From: Erpetoichthys calabaricus
Taxonomy: Eukaryota; Chordata; Cladistia; Polypteriformes; Polypteridae
Assembly (NCBI RefSeq): GCF_900747795.2
Contig: NC_041402.2
Coordinates: 195,215,489 to 195,279,488 of the forward strand
Direction of reading: 5' to 3'
DNA: 64,000 nucleotides
In this document: piece by piece, positions 1-12,182 of the stretch
Layout: every line of letters begins with the position of its first letter
Numbering within the stretch: position 1 is the stretch's first letter
Notes under the pieces: generated by a model
Database searches by the model: none
What the model was told of the DNA's origin: nothing
The model's input: only the letters and a program-made list of their open reading frames with translations
Position numbers and translations under genes: made by a program

Positions 1-118
1 CTTTAAGTGCTGGCTTGTGCCACCTTTTAAATGTTTTCATGTGTCTCTCCTCCTGATTCCACCTGAGGGGCACTACACATCATAAGGGGCACTCACAAAT
101 GGCTTCATGTCTCCACAG

Positions 119-3100
119 ATCCTGGCCCACTCACCATCTTCCCAGAAGGAGCTACTGGATGAAGTGGAGCTCACCCTGAGGAGACTGAGGTGCCTGACAA
201 AGCCGGCAGCCCCCCGGGCACAGCGGCTGAGCCCGACGTCCGTCCTGCTGACATGGGACAAGGCCAGTCCAGAGAGCCAGCTGGAAGTCACATACAGGTC
301 AGGGGGTGCTGGTCACTGAGCTGGGGGGCAGTGATGTTATCAGGATGGTACCCTGAGGTGGGCATGTGGATTTGTTGGGAGGGCAACTGAACAAGAAGGC
401 TCAGATTTTGATGGATTTTTCTTTGTCATGTGATAGAAGACTTCAGTGTCTGTAGGGGTCCTGGGTCTGGGGTCCGGGGTCAATACCCTGAGGTCCAGTA
501 TGTGAAATTCTGAGAGCTAAAGACGTTCGAGGTTCAATGCCCACCTTTAGCCACGCCCATTCTGGTGGCACCATCTGCTTTATATTTATAGCGATTTTTA
601 CTTCATAGCTTGGCTGGCAGATGGTGGTGCCCATGCTGGCTCTTTGTTTCTCCTCCTTTTGACCCCAAGTTCTTTTAGGATGGCAGTCACAATGATGGCC
701 TCAGGGACGGTCTTGTCCTCTTGACTGTGGTTGTGCCAGAGGGTGCCTGTCACCTCGTCCCTTCTCTTTCAGCCTCCTGGACGGAGACCACCCACTGTAC
801 TCTGGACCCGACTGCTCCTTCACGCTGCTGGATGTCCAGCCTGGTCAGCACTTCAGCTTTCAGCTGAGACTGTCCACCGATGGGGGGGACGTCAGCCCTT
901 TCAGCGATGCCTCTCACTTTACTCTGGCAACTGAGGAAGAGGACGAGGAAGAGGAGGAGGAGGAAGATGAAGACATGCAGCTGCCAAGCTGCCCCCAAGA
1001 CCTGCGGGTGACTGGGTGCACCACCACCCAGGTAAAGCTGAGTTGGGCGCCGCCCAGCCGACCCAGCGGGACCCTCCGAGGTTATCAGGTCTTCAGGGGT
1101 GAGAAGCTGCTGGAGGGCACTTCGGAGCTCAGCTGCATCATGGGAGGTCTCGCGCCCAACACCCCCTACGAGTTCTGGGTCTGTGCCATCAGCACGAGGG
1201 GCCGTGGGGCCAAAGCCGGCATCAGAGCTCGAACAGCGGACACTGGTAACCACGCGCCCAGCCGACTCACAGTCACCGTGCTTGGGCGCCACGAAATCCT
1301 GGTCAGCTGGGATGTGCCCGAGGCGCTCCTGGGCAAACTTTTCAATTACGAGCTCTCCATGAACGGCAGGGTGGTCTACCTGGGCACTGAGCGCTCATAC
1401 AAGGCCCACCGGCTCACGGCCAACACGGAGTACACCTTCACGGTGAGCTCCATCACCAGCGAGGGGCGCTACGAGGCCCGGTCTGTCACCAAGAGGACCG
1501 CGCGGGACGAGTACGAGAGCACCACGAGGTAGGCACCGATGCCCGCACCCGATCGCGCCCCATCCACCTGCCAGGTCTGACAGTCTGCTTGTCTCTGTGC
1601 CCTCCCTACAGGTGCCTGTACGCCTCCACGCGGCCGAGCCTACAGCCCCCTGGTCACTCGGCACTGGCCAAGGAAGCGCCGGCTGTGGGGGACACCAGTG
1701 AACCCATCACTCGAACTCGCCACTCCGGCAAAGCGCCCAGGGCTCAGCTTCAACTCAGCAAAGGCGACGTCCGAGGGGCAGACAACGACAACGGGGGCAA
1801 AGCGAGAGTCAGGTGAGGTGGACATGACTGGACACTGACTGGAGGGGACATCGAAAGGGTCAAGGGACACTAAGGGATCAAGAAACTCGGGGACAGAGAG
1901 GACACTCAGGTCATACTGGGAGGACACTGACCACTGAGGGACAGTCAAATATAAGAGACACTAGTGATACGCGAACCCTGAAGTCTCAATCAGAATGACC
2001 ACACCGGGAAAATGGTGACCACTGAGGTACAATAAGATACTAAGAGCATCAGGACTTGGGGGTCTTCTTCAGAATGACCACTCAGCAGAAGTGCTGCCCA
2101 CAGATGAACAGTAAGGACACTCAGGACACAGACTGTGACCTCAGTGCCAGCTGTATAGGGGCAGGATGACCACACAGGGAAGACTTGGCCAGACTGACCA
2201 TGAAGTTGTGATAAGATCATGAAGGACAACTGGGTGTACTGGTGGCTCAGGACTCTACAAATACAAGGACTCGGTGGTCTCAGGCACAAAGGACAGGGAG
2301 GACACGTGGGATACAGAGGCCTGATACTGAATGACCACACAAGGAGGACACTGACCACAGATGGCTACTGGTGACACTCAGGACACTAACCGTGCCAGGA
2401 CGCTGAGGTGTCACACAATGTGGTCAGGTCACAGAGGGACAGTGACATAGGACATTAAGTCATCAAACACACCAAAGTCCCACACTGACTGACCACAGCT
2501 GCTGTGACAACGAGGTCCAGGGGACACAGAGGACTAAGGAGGAACAGCATGACCAGGGGGATACTGGGGGACAGGGTGACCAGAGGTGGACCACGTCCAG
2601 AAGGAGCAGGCCAGCTGTGGTCATCTTGACTGCGGGTTTCCCACATTTTTGCATGTGATATTCATCTGAGTGACCAGGTGGACACAAAGCACAGAGGGAC
2701 ACTAGGGGACATTTCAGCCTGTCTTTTTGTCACCTGTGTCTTCTTTACAGGAGGCTATCGGCTCAAATGCAGCGGCCGGAGGGCAGCGAGTGGGCAGCAC
2801 AGGGTCCTGAGGTAGGTGTCCTCTGGCTCTGGGGGCTCGTGGGGATGTCACACTCAGGCTGGCGCTCTGCTGATGGATGCCATGTTCTGTTTCAGGTGGT
2901 GACCAGGCCTGGCCAGGCAGCCCAGCGCTGGCGAAGCCCAGGGCAAGATGCAGGTGGTGGCAGTGCGGGCAAGAAGGAGGTGAGCCACCATAAGTCTTTT
3001 AACTCTTGGCTTCTCATCCTGCCAGGCGGTCATCTCACATATGTCTGTGCCCTCCAGGTCCACATGCTGCTGCTAAATACTGTGTGTGCCTACCCGGGCA

Positions 3101-4006
3101 AAGGCGGGAGCCAAGATGACCACCTTGGTGCTAGATGGCCACCCAATGAAGGGAGGAGGCTGCCACCTCGGAGAGCGAGCCCAGCCAGGGGAAAAGCCCC
3201 AATCCTCCTGGAGCAGCGCGCCAAGTCCGAAAGTGAGCTTGTACAGCGGGCACCGCAGAGGAAGAAGAAGAAGAAGAAGGAGGGCATCATGTGGAGGAGG
3301 TGAGTGGGCAGGGAGATTGTGACTCAAGTATGAGTCTGGAAAGGCGCTATATGAAGTTATGGGGGCGTTCAACCCTGCCAACGCGTCCTCCAGCTGTGAT
3401 ACATCTGTGGGGTAAAAGCATCTTGACAGCCCATGTGCTGCAGAAAGGCGCTATGTACTGTATATGAGGTCACAGAGCGCTGGCTTTGTCCCAGGAATTG
3501 ACTCACAGAAGACAAAGGCCGGGCGAGAATCAAGAGAAGCCATTTATTACTGAAAGGGCAGTCCTGGCACCTCACCTCACCTGTCTGGGCTTCATGGGGT
3601 GGGGGGGTAATCAGCTGGTAACCAGATGGTGATGTCTGGTTGAATTGAGGAGACGGGAATAACAGAAAGTGTGCAAAGTGCATGAGATGACATCCCATGA
3701 TTACTCCGGGAGCAGGTCAGAATATTAGGTACTGGGCATCTCAGGACAGGAGGTGGTAAACGCAGAAGGAGCTGTGAAAGGCGCTATATGGATAGGTGAA
3801 TGGATATGAAGGTCGTCATGTGAGACGCCAGAAAAGGTACAGTGTGGTCAATGGAAAGAAGACTATGAGAGGCGCCAGAAAACAGGGGGCTTGATGGGAA
3901 AGGCGCTATATAATAGATAGATAGATAGATAGTGTAGTTGGCAGGATTAATTAGATATATAGTGCCTTTCACATCTATCTATAGATAGATAGTGTAGTTG
4001 ACAGGA

Positions 4007-4056
<50 letters not shown>

Positions 4057-5365
4057 GTGAGTGGCACTATATAATAAATAGAGAGATGTGAAAGGCGCTA
4101 TATAGATAGCATTTGGAATAGTTGGCAGGATTGCTGTGAAAAGATGTTAGATAATAAATAGACAGATAGGTAGGTAGGCACTATATACATAGATATAGGT
4201 ATTCCTGGCACTATATAGTAGGTAAACAGATCTGAACACACTATATGAGATGTGAATAGGGTGAAAGACAGTATAAAAATAAATTTGAAAGGCAGTAAGT
4301 AAGAGATCGTGTAAAAGGCACTGTATAATAAGATATATGTTATATAAAAAGATATAGGCTGCCGGTTCGAATCCCCGTCACTGCCAAAAGAGATCCTACT
4401 CTGCTGGGACCTTGAGCAAGACCCTTAACCTGTAATTGCTCCAGGGGTGTACAATGGCTGACCCTGTGCTCTGACCCCAAGGGGGTATGCGAAAACTAAC
4501 ACATTCCTAATAAAAGAAATTGTATAAGGCGAAATAAAGAACAAAAAAAAACAAAATCTGTGGAAGGAACTATATAACAGATAATGGATAGACGTAGGTG
4601 AGGAATGCAATATATAATAGGTATGAAGACACTAAATGACAGGTAGACAAACAGTGTGAAAGGCACTATATAAATATAAGTAAACATAAAGACACCTTGA
4701 GACTGTGGAAGGCGCTATATGGTGGTGGATTTTAGGAGGACCAGGCCCCTCACATACACTGTGATCATCAGAGGTGACTGGGAGCAGAGGGTGCAGACCT
4801 ATAGATACCTGGGAGTGCAGCTGGACTGCCAATACTGATGCTCTGTGCAAGAGAGGACAGAGCCGACTATACTTCATTAGAAGGCTGGCGTCCTTCAACA
4901 TCTGCAATAAGCTGCGGCAGATGTTCTATCAGATGGTTGTGGCGAGCGCCCTCTTCTACGCTGGGGAGGCAGCATAAAGAAGAAGAACACCTCATGCCTG
5001 GACAATCTGGTGAGGAAGGCAGGCTCTGTTGTAGGCACGGAGCTGGACAGTTTGACATCCGTGGCAGAGCGACGGGCACTGAGCAGACTCCTGTCAATCA
5101 TGGAGAATCCACTGCATCCACTGAACAGGATCATCTCCAGACAGAGGAGCAGCTTCAGTGACAGACTGCTGTCACCATCCTGCTCCACTGACAGACTGAG
5201 GAGACCCCACACTATGCGACTTTTCAATTCCACCGGGGGGTAAACGTTAACATTATTTAAAGTTAGTGTCTGTATACCTGCATTGTTATCACTCTTTAAT
5301 TTAATATTGTTATTATCAGTATGCTGCTGCTGGAGAATGGGAATTTCCCCTTGGGATTAATAAAG

Positions 5366-5448
<83 letters not shown>

Positions 5449-6185
5449 AGTGCCTTTCATCTATCTATCTATCTATCTATCTAACAGTGAGATGGATGAG
5501 ACGAGACGATGCTACATGACAGACTGATGTGAAAGGCGCTATATAACAGACAGACAGAGTGACCAGATGTGTTCTTTGATTCTTTGAATGATTGCCTGCT
5601 TTGTCTCCACCTTCTTCTCGCCTTTCGAGTTTCAGTTTTTATGCATACAGATGTTAGACATGGGCACGGGGTCTTTAGTATCGTGGGGGGATTATGAAGG
5701 TGGAAGGTCGACTGCTAACGAGGGCGTAAGAGGGAGGGTGCAGTAAAATCTGAAATGAAGGCCTGTGAACACCCAAACAGGCAAGTGAGTGCCCTCCTTC
5801 AGGACAGCCAGGTGGCTCAGTGGTCTGCGCAGACCCTCGGTTCAGACCCCGCTTCCAGTCCCAGTGTCCGTTTGGATTTCCTGTTCTCCCCGTGTCCATG
5901 TCGTTTTTCTCAATTTCTTTAACTGGCCTGGTGTGAGATGAGTGGGCTTGCTGATGGACTGGTATCCCACCCAGGACGGCCTCCTGTCCTATACTGGGAC
6001 TGACTGTGGCCCCCAATTTGACTGAATTGGTTTGACGGATTGTCAGTCCTCATATTGGAGAGAATCTTTCCATATTTCTAAATTAAAGAAGATGAGTGAC
6101 TGTTAAGAGCCCCCCCCCCCCCACTCATGTGATCTTCTATAGCGCCTTTGACACGAGCAGACGCCTCAGCACAGATAGATAGATG

Positions 6186-6259
<74 letters not shown>

Positions 6260-7864
6260 GTGAAAGGCACTATATAGATAGATAGATACTTTATTAATCC
6301 CAAGGGGAAATTCACTAAGAGGTGGGCTGCTGCATTGGCACGCGTTTAGAATCATCGGGCCATTGAGTTTTTCATTTTTCTGCCCAGTGTGCCAGCTCAG
6401 GGTCGCTGGATGATAGAAACTTCCAGAATATTCCAGTCCGGACTTTATCGCCATGACAACCTGAGTTGCATGCAGTTTGATTTCCTTAATGTAAAACACA
6501 CCACATGGGTATGGTGGTCACCAGCATAACACAGCAGCCCCTCAGACATCTTCGATGTGTACGTTGGATTAGCAGACGACTCTTAAAGCCGAAATGTCAA
6601 CGGAATAACATAGAAATTCTGTGGGAGTGCCAGGCTGCGGGGTGGGTAAAGTGGGCAGAAGACAAGGAGTCTGTGCCATGACTGGTCTCTGCCACTGTCT
6701 TTCAGGGATTTGTCCTTTGGTGACCATCCTCAGGGGACACCATCCCTGGTGGGCCTGCAGCTCCTGAACTCTGCCATGGAGACTCCTGCCACCCTCAAGG
6801 CCGCCAGCACTGAGCCGAGACTGCAGCGAGAGGAGTCCCTGAGCACAGGTAGAGTGGGGTGGGGTGGAGCGGGCTGTGCCAGGGTGAATGATGGGGGGTG
6901 GGGGTGAAAGTGTGCCCATCTCAGCTGGCAGTGCCCAGCTACTCCCTGCTGCTACGCACGCACACACAACAGCCTGCCCCCTAGTGGTTGACCAACTTTG
7001 TTTGAAGAGAATGGGCACTCGCTCTTAAGTGTGGACTGTAGGGGGGGCTCATTGAGAAGACAGGACTCCCCCCCCAGTCAGAAGCAATTGTCAAGTGTCA
7101 CTCATCTCAAAGCCCCTCCCACCCACCTGTCATCAATAAACTGAAACATTCCAACCTTCTGGGTCGGGGGGGGCACCAGAAATGTTGTTGCTTGCCCCCC
7201 CACATTGTAATGTCTGCCTTTGTCGCTGCTGTTGATCACAAATCCAAAATGTCCAAAATAATTTTCTAACTTTTTGGTGTTCAATCCTTTTAGGATTTGC
7301 ACAATTTTCTTATTTTGTTTGCATTTTGATTGTCTGATTTATTTTTTGTACTGGGGGGGCTTCACAAACCTTCAACCACCCCCCCCTCCACTGCAGGGCA
7401 TCAAGGGATACTGAGGGATGCTTTTATAGTGCCTCGCACCAGTGTGCCCATGCAGTCTCTTCCTCCTTTCTCAATAATGCCCATCCATGCCCGTCTCTTT
7501 TTCAGATGCCCCCTGGCGGCTGAAGAACCTGGCTAAAGATGGCGGTCAGTGCCCCCCTTCAGGCTCAGAGTACAGGAGCCCCTCACTCCCCAGAATTGTG
7601 CCCAGGTTTCCGGTCACTCAGGGTCACAAGCCAGGATCTCAGGCCGTCCTGCAGGACAAAGGTAAGTGGGGCCGCCGCAAAGAGGGTCCCCAACACATGG
7701 GGTGGCACAGGCTGTTGTGGCCCCGGGTTCAAGTTGAGTCTCGTCGACTGCTGACCGCCTGTCTGTTTGTCCTCCTCCCAGTGAATGCCACCCGGCGCAT
7801 CCACTCGCTGTCCCAGCTGCAGTCCAAACTGGCTCACATGCACCTGGACTGGGCGCAGCACTAG
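119..7864 (+). CDS. FN3-domain protein, 3' part of gene, unidentified
   Basis: Nine exons are read with GT-AG junctions and consistent phase: 119-297, 773-1528, 1612-1812, 2751-2811, 2896-2979, 3058-3299, 6706-6848, 7506-7661, 7782-7864 (stop TAG). They give 634 visible residues; the 5' end lies outside the window. Seen: an FN3 domain at about residues 20-110 (SVLLTW), an acidic Glu/Asp linker at about 113-127, then two more FN3 domains at about 131-213 (VKLSWAPP) and 216-302 (ILVSWDVP). After these comes a ~330-residue tail rich in Pro, Ser, Arg and Gly, with a lysine run near 2.9-3.3 kb (KKKKKKEG) and the C-terminus LQSKLAHMHLDWAQH. No membrane segment or signal peptide is visible in this part. 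FN3 domains usually bind proteins; the acidic linker and basic tail suggest an intracellular scaffold, which is inference. I do not recognise the family. The small exons at 2751-2979 are the least certain. Confidence 0.75.
1813..2720. repeat. Degenerate minisatellite in an intron of the FN3 gene
   Basis: The intron is built from diverged tandem units containing variants of gaggacactgaccac and gaccacacaggga, with GAGGACACT and TGACCAC recurring every 30-60 bases. Long minus-strand open frames here are by-products of the repetition. Confidence 0.6.
3900..4110. repeat. (ATAG)n microsatellite with embedded gcgctatata motifs
   Basis: Pure ATAG runs are broken by short islands reading like gtgaaaggcgctatata or its complement. 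The same islands sit in the other ATCT/ATAG arrays of the window. Confidence 0.9.
4358..4540 (+). mobile_element. tRNA-derived SINE, 5'-truncated
   Basis: A pol III B-box-like GGTTCGAATCC is followed by a body (actctgctgggaccttgagc, acccttaacctgtaattgct) that matches the SINE at 31.67-31.86 kb in this window. The A-box half is missing or too diverged to see. The end is set loosely before an A-rich stretch. Confidence 0.7.
4714..5369 (+). mobile_element. L2-type LINE, 5'-truncated copy
   Basis: This copies the last part of the LINE at 51.2-54.3 kb: the end of the reverse transcriptase (ANTDALC, GQSRLYFIRRLASFNIC, VVASALFYA), the conserved C-terminal region (RKAGSVVGTELDSLTSVAER, LLSIMENPLHPLN) and the 3' end gggattaataaagtatctat, which runs straight into an ATCT array. 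Frames are broken in several places. 5' truncation is the normal result of incomplete target-primed reverse transcription. Confidence 0.9.
5369..5482. repeat. (ATCT)n microsatellite at a LINE 3' end
   Basis: About twenty ATCT units start exactly at the end of the truncated LINE, then comes one tagtgcctttcatctatc island and more ATCT units. The array is continuous with the LINE tail. Confidence 0.95.
5809..6020 (+). mobile_element. Degenerate tRNA-derived SINE
   Basis: The head caggtggctcagtggtctgc resembles a SINE A-box region, gttcagaccccgcttcc the B-box region, and the body keeps ctgttctccccgtgtccatg and gatggactggtatcccaccc. These are typical parts of the common fish tRNA-derived SINE. 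It is strongly diverged, so the borders are approximate. Confidence 0.6.
6174..6316 (-). mobile_element. (ATAG)n array plus minus-strand LINE 3' stub
   Basis: ATAG units at about 6174-6260, one gtgaaaggcactatata island, then actttattaatcccaagggg at 6290-6309, the reverse complement of the LINE 3' end. Only some 30 bases of LINE remain, the shortest truncation in the window. Confidence 0.8.
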
Positions 7865-8620
7865 AGCGACACAGCGAGCCCCTCAACGCAGCGCCGGTGA
7901 GCCTCACCCACTCCTGGAGAAGAGGACGCTGCCACCGCTGCTGCCATCAAGGAGACAAGCTAGCAGTGGCCTGGACATTTGTGTTCATCTTACCTCGAGC
8001 CAAGTGCAATGACGACTCACCGTCCTGCAGAGGGCACCAGAGCTGAGCACAGGGTGCCCGGGACCAACGGGAGGCCCCGCCTTAACTGACTGCTCCTGTC
8101 CTGCAGAGGGCGCTGCTTGTCCCTGTGCCCAATGGCTGCCAGGTGACTCTTCACTGTTAGAGCAGGAGCCTTGAAGAACAAAGTCCAGATGACCAGAAGA
8201 AGAGCGCTGGCCCCCTAACAGGACCTTCACCTTCAGTGGCCATCAGCACTGACCACCACCCAATGGGACTGTGCCAGTCTGGCCGTGGCTCGCGCCTCCG
8301 CTCAGCGCTTTCATTTATTTCTGTTTACTGAAGCTTGCTTGTGAAAAGTCGAGTGGACCTGCTACATGACGCCGGACGTCGGTCACCTTCAAAGCACTTG
8401 TGGCCACCCGTGTGAGGCCACACTATGTGATGGTATGATGTGCAAAGTACAGACGGACATCATGAGGTGGGCATAATGTGAAGAGCCAGAGGGTCCAACC
8501 GGTGACACTGTCACAAGTGTGGCAGGCCGAGAAAGGGCTGAGGTTGGCAATTACCGCCATTTGGTGGGCCGCCCAGATGAGTAATGACACTGTGAATTCT
8601 GATGATTCCGTCCAATAAAA
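7865..8620 (+). other. 3' UTR and poly(A) signal of the FN3 gene
   Basis: About 750 bases follow the stop codon at 7862-7864 without a convincing coding frame. An AATAAA hexamer at 8614-8619 is the first good polyadenylation signal and probably ends the transcript. The extent is inferred from that hexamer only. Confidence 0.5.
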
Positions 8621-10490
8621 ATCTCTTTTCTATATGAGTGGGCATCTCATTCTGTTCGTGACCATCCAGCTTCCTTCTTGAGGGTGCCAGTGGTCTCTCC
8701 TGTCCAGTCACCTTCCCCAAGACCCTCATGTATCTGCCTCCCCCACATACACACCCCCTGTCTCAGGCTGGGCAGCCATGTGAGCCTCTCAACAGTGAAT
8801 GAGGCCGAGCAGGCTGGTACTCAGAATGTGCCAGGCAAAAAACCCAACTGCCCATAAATCGATCTGTTACAAAATATAATAGTGTGAAACTCCATCCATT
8901 TGAGGGTCCTGGGGGGGGGTGGAACTTATCTCTGCACCAGCTTTGGGCACAAGGCAGAAAACAGATCTGGAAGGGGCACCAGTCTGAATCTACAGTGCCA
9001 TCATAGCTCAGCTCTACGTGCTGGTGACTGGCACAAACCCCCAAAGCTCCACTGTCTCTAACAGCTTGAGACACATAGAGAGGAAGAATCCCAGTGGTCC
9101 GAATGTGCAGCACATCAGTGCAACACTCCAGCTCAGTGACATCCCAGACCTTAACAAGCTTGGCGAGTCCTGGACAATAAGGTGGAACCCAATGACCCTG
9201 TCTGTCAGTGAAGGCCACCATCCTAATATACCATACGTGCCACACAAGACAGACAGCTGAGACCTCTGCCACTCTCGGCCACTCTGTGCTGTCGAGGATC
9301 TCGGTGTGCCACACTGTGAAAATGCAAGAAATTTGACAGATGAGCTCAAAAGTCGTGAAAATACTCCAAATGCCCACTAGAGGGGGAAATCACCATCAAA
9401 ACCCCGGCTAGAAATGAAAAGGGCCCTGCAGAATTGTTAAAAATGAAAAGATGTATCCTTTAAAAAAATGCTCTGAACAAAAATAAACTCCATGAGCACA
9501 AACGGCAGAAGAAATTGTCTGAGAAGCAAAGACAAACAAAAAACAAACAAGTCCAAATCACAAATCCAAAGAATGGCCCAAAAAGAAACGGCGCAGGTTC
9601 AAACCATCACATCTACAGCAAAGCAGAGAGAGAAAACCTCCAAGAAACACTGGCCAGGCACATCTGCATGAACCGCAATGAACTGTGGGCCGACTCCGCC
9701 TTTATAGGGCTAAGGGGCAGTGGCCCCGCCTCTTGGGGAACCACCCATCAAACGCATGACACACACGACAAGACACACAGAACTGAACTGAACGATCGAT
9801 CCATGCAGCGTAACCAAAGGAGACAAAAACAAACAGACAGACGTAAAAACAGCATTTGAACCTGGGATAGACTGTAAGGGGGGGGGGCATTCTGGTCACG
9901 GAGCCCCCGCTGTTAGCTGACAGCCACGCTGGCCCACAAGTTGCCAATCTTTCAGTTGCAGCTCCAGGAGTCCCACAGACCCCCTTTGTGCAGAACTGCT
10001 TCCTGGGGTCAGTGAAACTGCACCACCCGTTGGTGTCCACTGGGTGTCCTCAGTACTTCATTCCAGTCAGCTGTTGGCAATGCCATTGAGACTTCTGGGG
10101 ACTTTCGAGGTCACTGGGGCAGATGGCACAATAATTAGGGGGGCCAGACTTTGATTTTCATACACAGGAGGGTGGGGCCATTAAGTAAACACTCGACGTT
10201 TGGCACGTGACCCGGAAATAAAATAAAATGAAATAAAATAACTTCCTTCAGTTTCAACTTCTTACTAAGCTTTCACAATCTTTGCATGTTTGCGGTTTCT
10301 CTTTCTAAAAAGGCAAAAATTCTATGAAAAAGCAAAAATAAAAGCGAATATTAAATGTGCTTATTTATTTTAAACACAAGAAGGTCATTAACATGTGACG
10401 ATAAGGCAGCTCCATTCATCATAACTTAGGAGAAGTCCTCGCCGATTGGTCCTGATAAATAAAGCCCCCCATCACCACATACCCCAAAGA
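8621..10490. other. Intergenic, no gene recognised
   Basis: Between the FN3 gene poly(A) site and the repeat at 10.5 kb I see no exon with family resemblance. The minus-strand frame at 8763-9377 has no recognisable motif. Around 9.4-9.85 kb the sequence is A-rich with AAAC/CAAA repeats; 10.2-10.4 kb is AT-rich. Confidence 0.5.
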
Positions 10491-10619
10491 TAAGCTTTTC
10501 ACTGAAAACACAAAAACTCCATCAGCTGCAGTCGGGGTCTCTCGACACAGCGGAGGAGCTCAGCCCCCGTGACGGCGCCCTTGTGCTTTTCAGAGTGAAT
10601 GGGCTCTGCCAAGTTGCTA

Positions 10620-11010
10620 CTAACTCCCCTGTGCCAGCCGCCTAAGACGGGCGTGAAATCTAAATAATCAACGTAGACCTCCGTGTTACCGATTGCAGTG
10701 CACCACCTGTTGGAATGCATTTTGTAACACATAGAGAGAGTTTGGGAGCCTGCACTGATATGACACATTGCTGCTAACCCACCACATCACAAACCACCTC
10801 AAGATCCCAAATTAGGACCCGCACGCTACTATACAACGGGTGACATCTCAGCACCACGCTAGTTTGAACGGGATTGAACAATGGGAATTTATTTTAGTGG
10901 CTGTGGTGCCAAGCATGTAGTAACAAAATGCATTGCATCTGTCACTCCAACAGATGGTGCATCACAAACACGTGTAGTAAATGTTTGTGATGCACCACCT
11001 GTTGGAAAGA
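10620..11010. repeat. Dispersed ~43-bp repeat family, locus 1, with hairpin
   Basis: It starts with a block (tgaaatctaaataatcaacg) that recurs near 17.2 kb and inverted near 48.57 kb. It contains single copies of the unit caccacctgttggaatgc. At 10948-11006 two units face each other (ccaacagatggtgcatcac and gtgatgcaccacctgttgg) and form a strong hairpin. It belongs with the arrays at 17.2-18.0 and 47.7-48.4 kb. Confidence 0.7.
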
Positions 11011-11019
11011 CAAAAGCAA

Positions 11020-11900
11020 GTGACTGAGTGGGAGCTCATGGTGTTAAACTGACCTTTAGCACCAATAGGCAGGACTTTCAGTTTTGCTGCACTTACATTT
11101 TAAGAGTTCTATTCCATCCAGGTTTTGGTTCCACTTAGGTGTGTTTGTGTGCTGCGAATGATCCGATGAACTGAGACACACATGTGCCAGCATTGTGCCA
11201 GGGTCACAAACATGGATGTTCATTCCTTGACTTGTCTGTACACTTTGGGCACCTCCACTACTTAGGATTTGGTGTTTAATCGTAACGTACATCTGCCCCG
11301 TCCTCATAGCTGTCCACCCAACCAAAGTGCCACCCATGCCAACTCATCCGCTTTTCCATCCCCCACAGCACTCCGTTATGCAGATGTGCAGCTTGAAAAC
11401 ATCTGCTAGTCGCCCTGCTAGGACCTGTAAAATGTGACTGAGCGGGTTCACAAACGGATGGACGCAGTTGACCGCTGGATGGGTGGAGGACATTAACTGT
11501 GCCAGTGTGCCCTGTGAGAAGGTGAGGCTCACAGAGAAGAGTCAAAGCAATGCAAATACACGCAGAAGTGCACGTCAAACTTTTGGGCAATTTGGAAATC
11601 CCTGCCGGACTCATTTTTAGCTCCCAAAAAAAAGAGGGCGACGAAAATATAACTAAATTGACCCTCGGAGTTCCGCAAGTTTCAACGAAAGCATCAGAGC
11701 CCCCACGAGGCTTTGCGTGTCTCTGCGGGTCAAGTGTGCCACGCCGTGACACTGAAGCTCTCTATGTGACATACAGTACTGGCAGACAGATCCCGCACAC
11801 CTCGGCATAGCGACGAGCCCATAACTGACGCCCACCCTTTAGAAACAATGAAGTGGGCACCCGAGCCTCTGCCTCCCTGATGTCCCGTATCTCTGCCAGT
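11020..11900. other. Intergenic, upstream of SAPCD2
   Basis: No gene or clear repeat is visible. The open frames are short and lack motifs. CpG content rises toward the SAPCD2 promoter. Confidence 0.4.
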
Positions 11901-11929
11901 CGATTTAAACACAATCCTCGAGGCTGCCT

Positions 11930-12182
11930 TGCCCCTGATGAGGCGATGTCACTCTGCCCTGTGGCGCCGATCGTTTCATTCGTTAGCTCTTCGTCGATAA
12001 TCACTCGGCTGAGCGCGTGGACGGGACTACGAAAATCAAATCGGACCGATCCTGAGCAGAGGCCAATCAGCGCGCAGCTCGGGGCCGCTCTGTCCAATCC
12101 GGGTCGAGGGCGTCACGCAGAGGCGGTCCCTCCTTCGCCCCGCAGCAGCTCAGTCGGCGGTCGGTACACTTCGAGGCGGCTG
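11930..12182 (+). promoter_or_regulatory. SAPCD2 CpG-island promoter with two CCAAT boxes
   Basis: The sequence becomes rich in CpG just before the SAPCD2 start and stays so through exon 1. CCAAT occurs at 12063-12067 and 12094-12098 in GC-rich context, about 90-120 bases before the ATG. No TATA box is seen. This is the usual layout of a CpG-island promoter with NF-Y-type sites; the start of transcription is not resolved. Confidence 0.55.

Larger units (their letters stand above)
3300..6705 (+). other. Large intron of the FN3 gene, filled with repeats
   Basis: Intron between the exons ending at 3299 and starting at 6706. It carries ATAG/ATCT tracts, many copies of the gtgaaaggcgctatata motif, a SINE piece near 4.36-4.54 kb, a truncated LINE at 4.71-5.37 kb, another SINE near 5.8-6.0 kb and a minus-strand LINE stub near 6.29 kb. 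No coding exon was found inside. Confidence 0.65.

Noticed and set aside
750-1292. Minus-strand frame of 180 codons
   Set aside because: Antisense shadow of the GC-rich FN3 exon 773-1528.
8763-9377. Minus-strand frame of 204 codons
   Set aside because: No domain, signal or homologue recognised, and no splice or promoter support.
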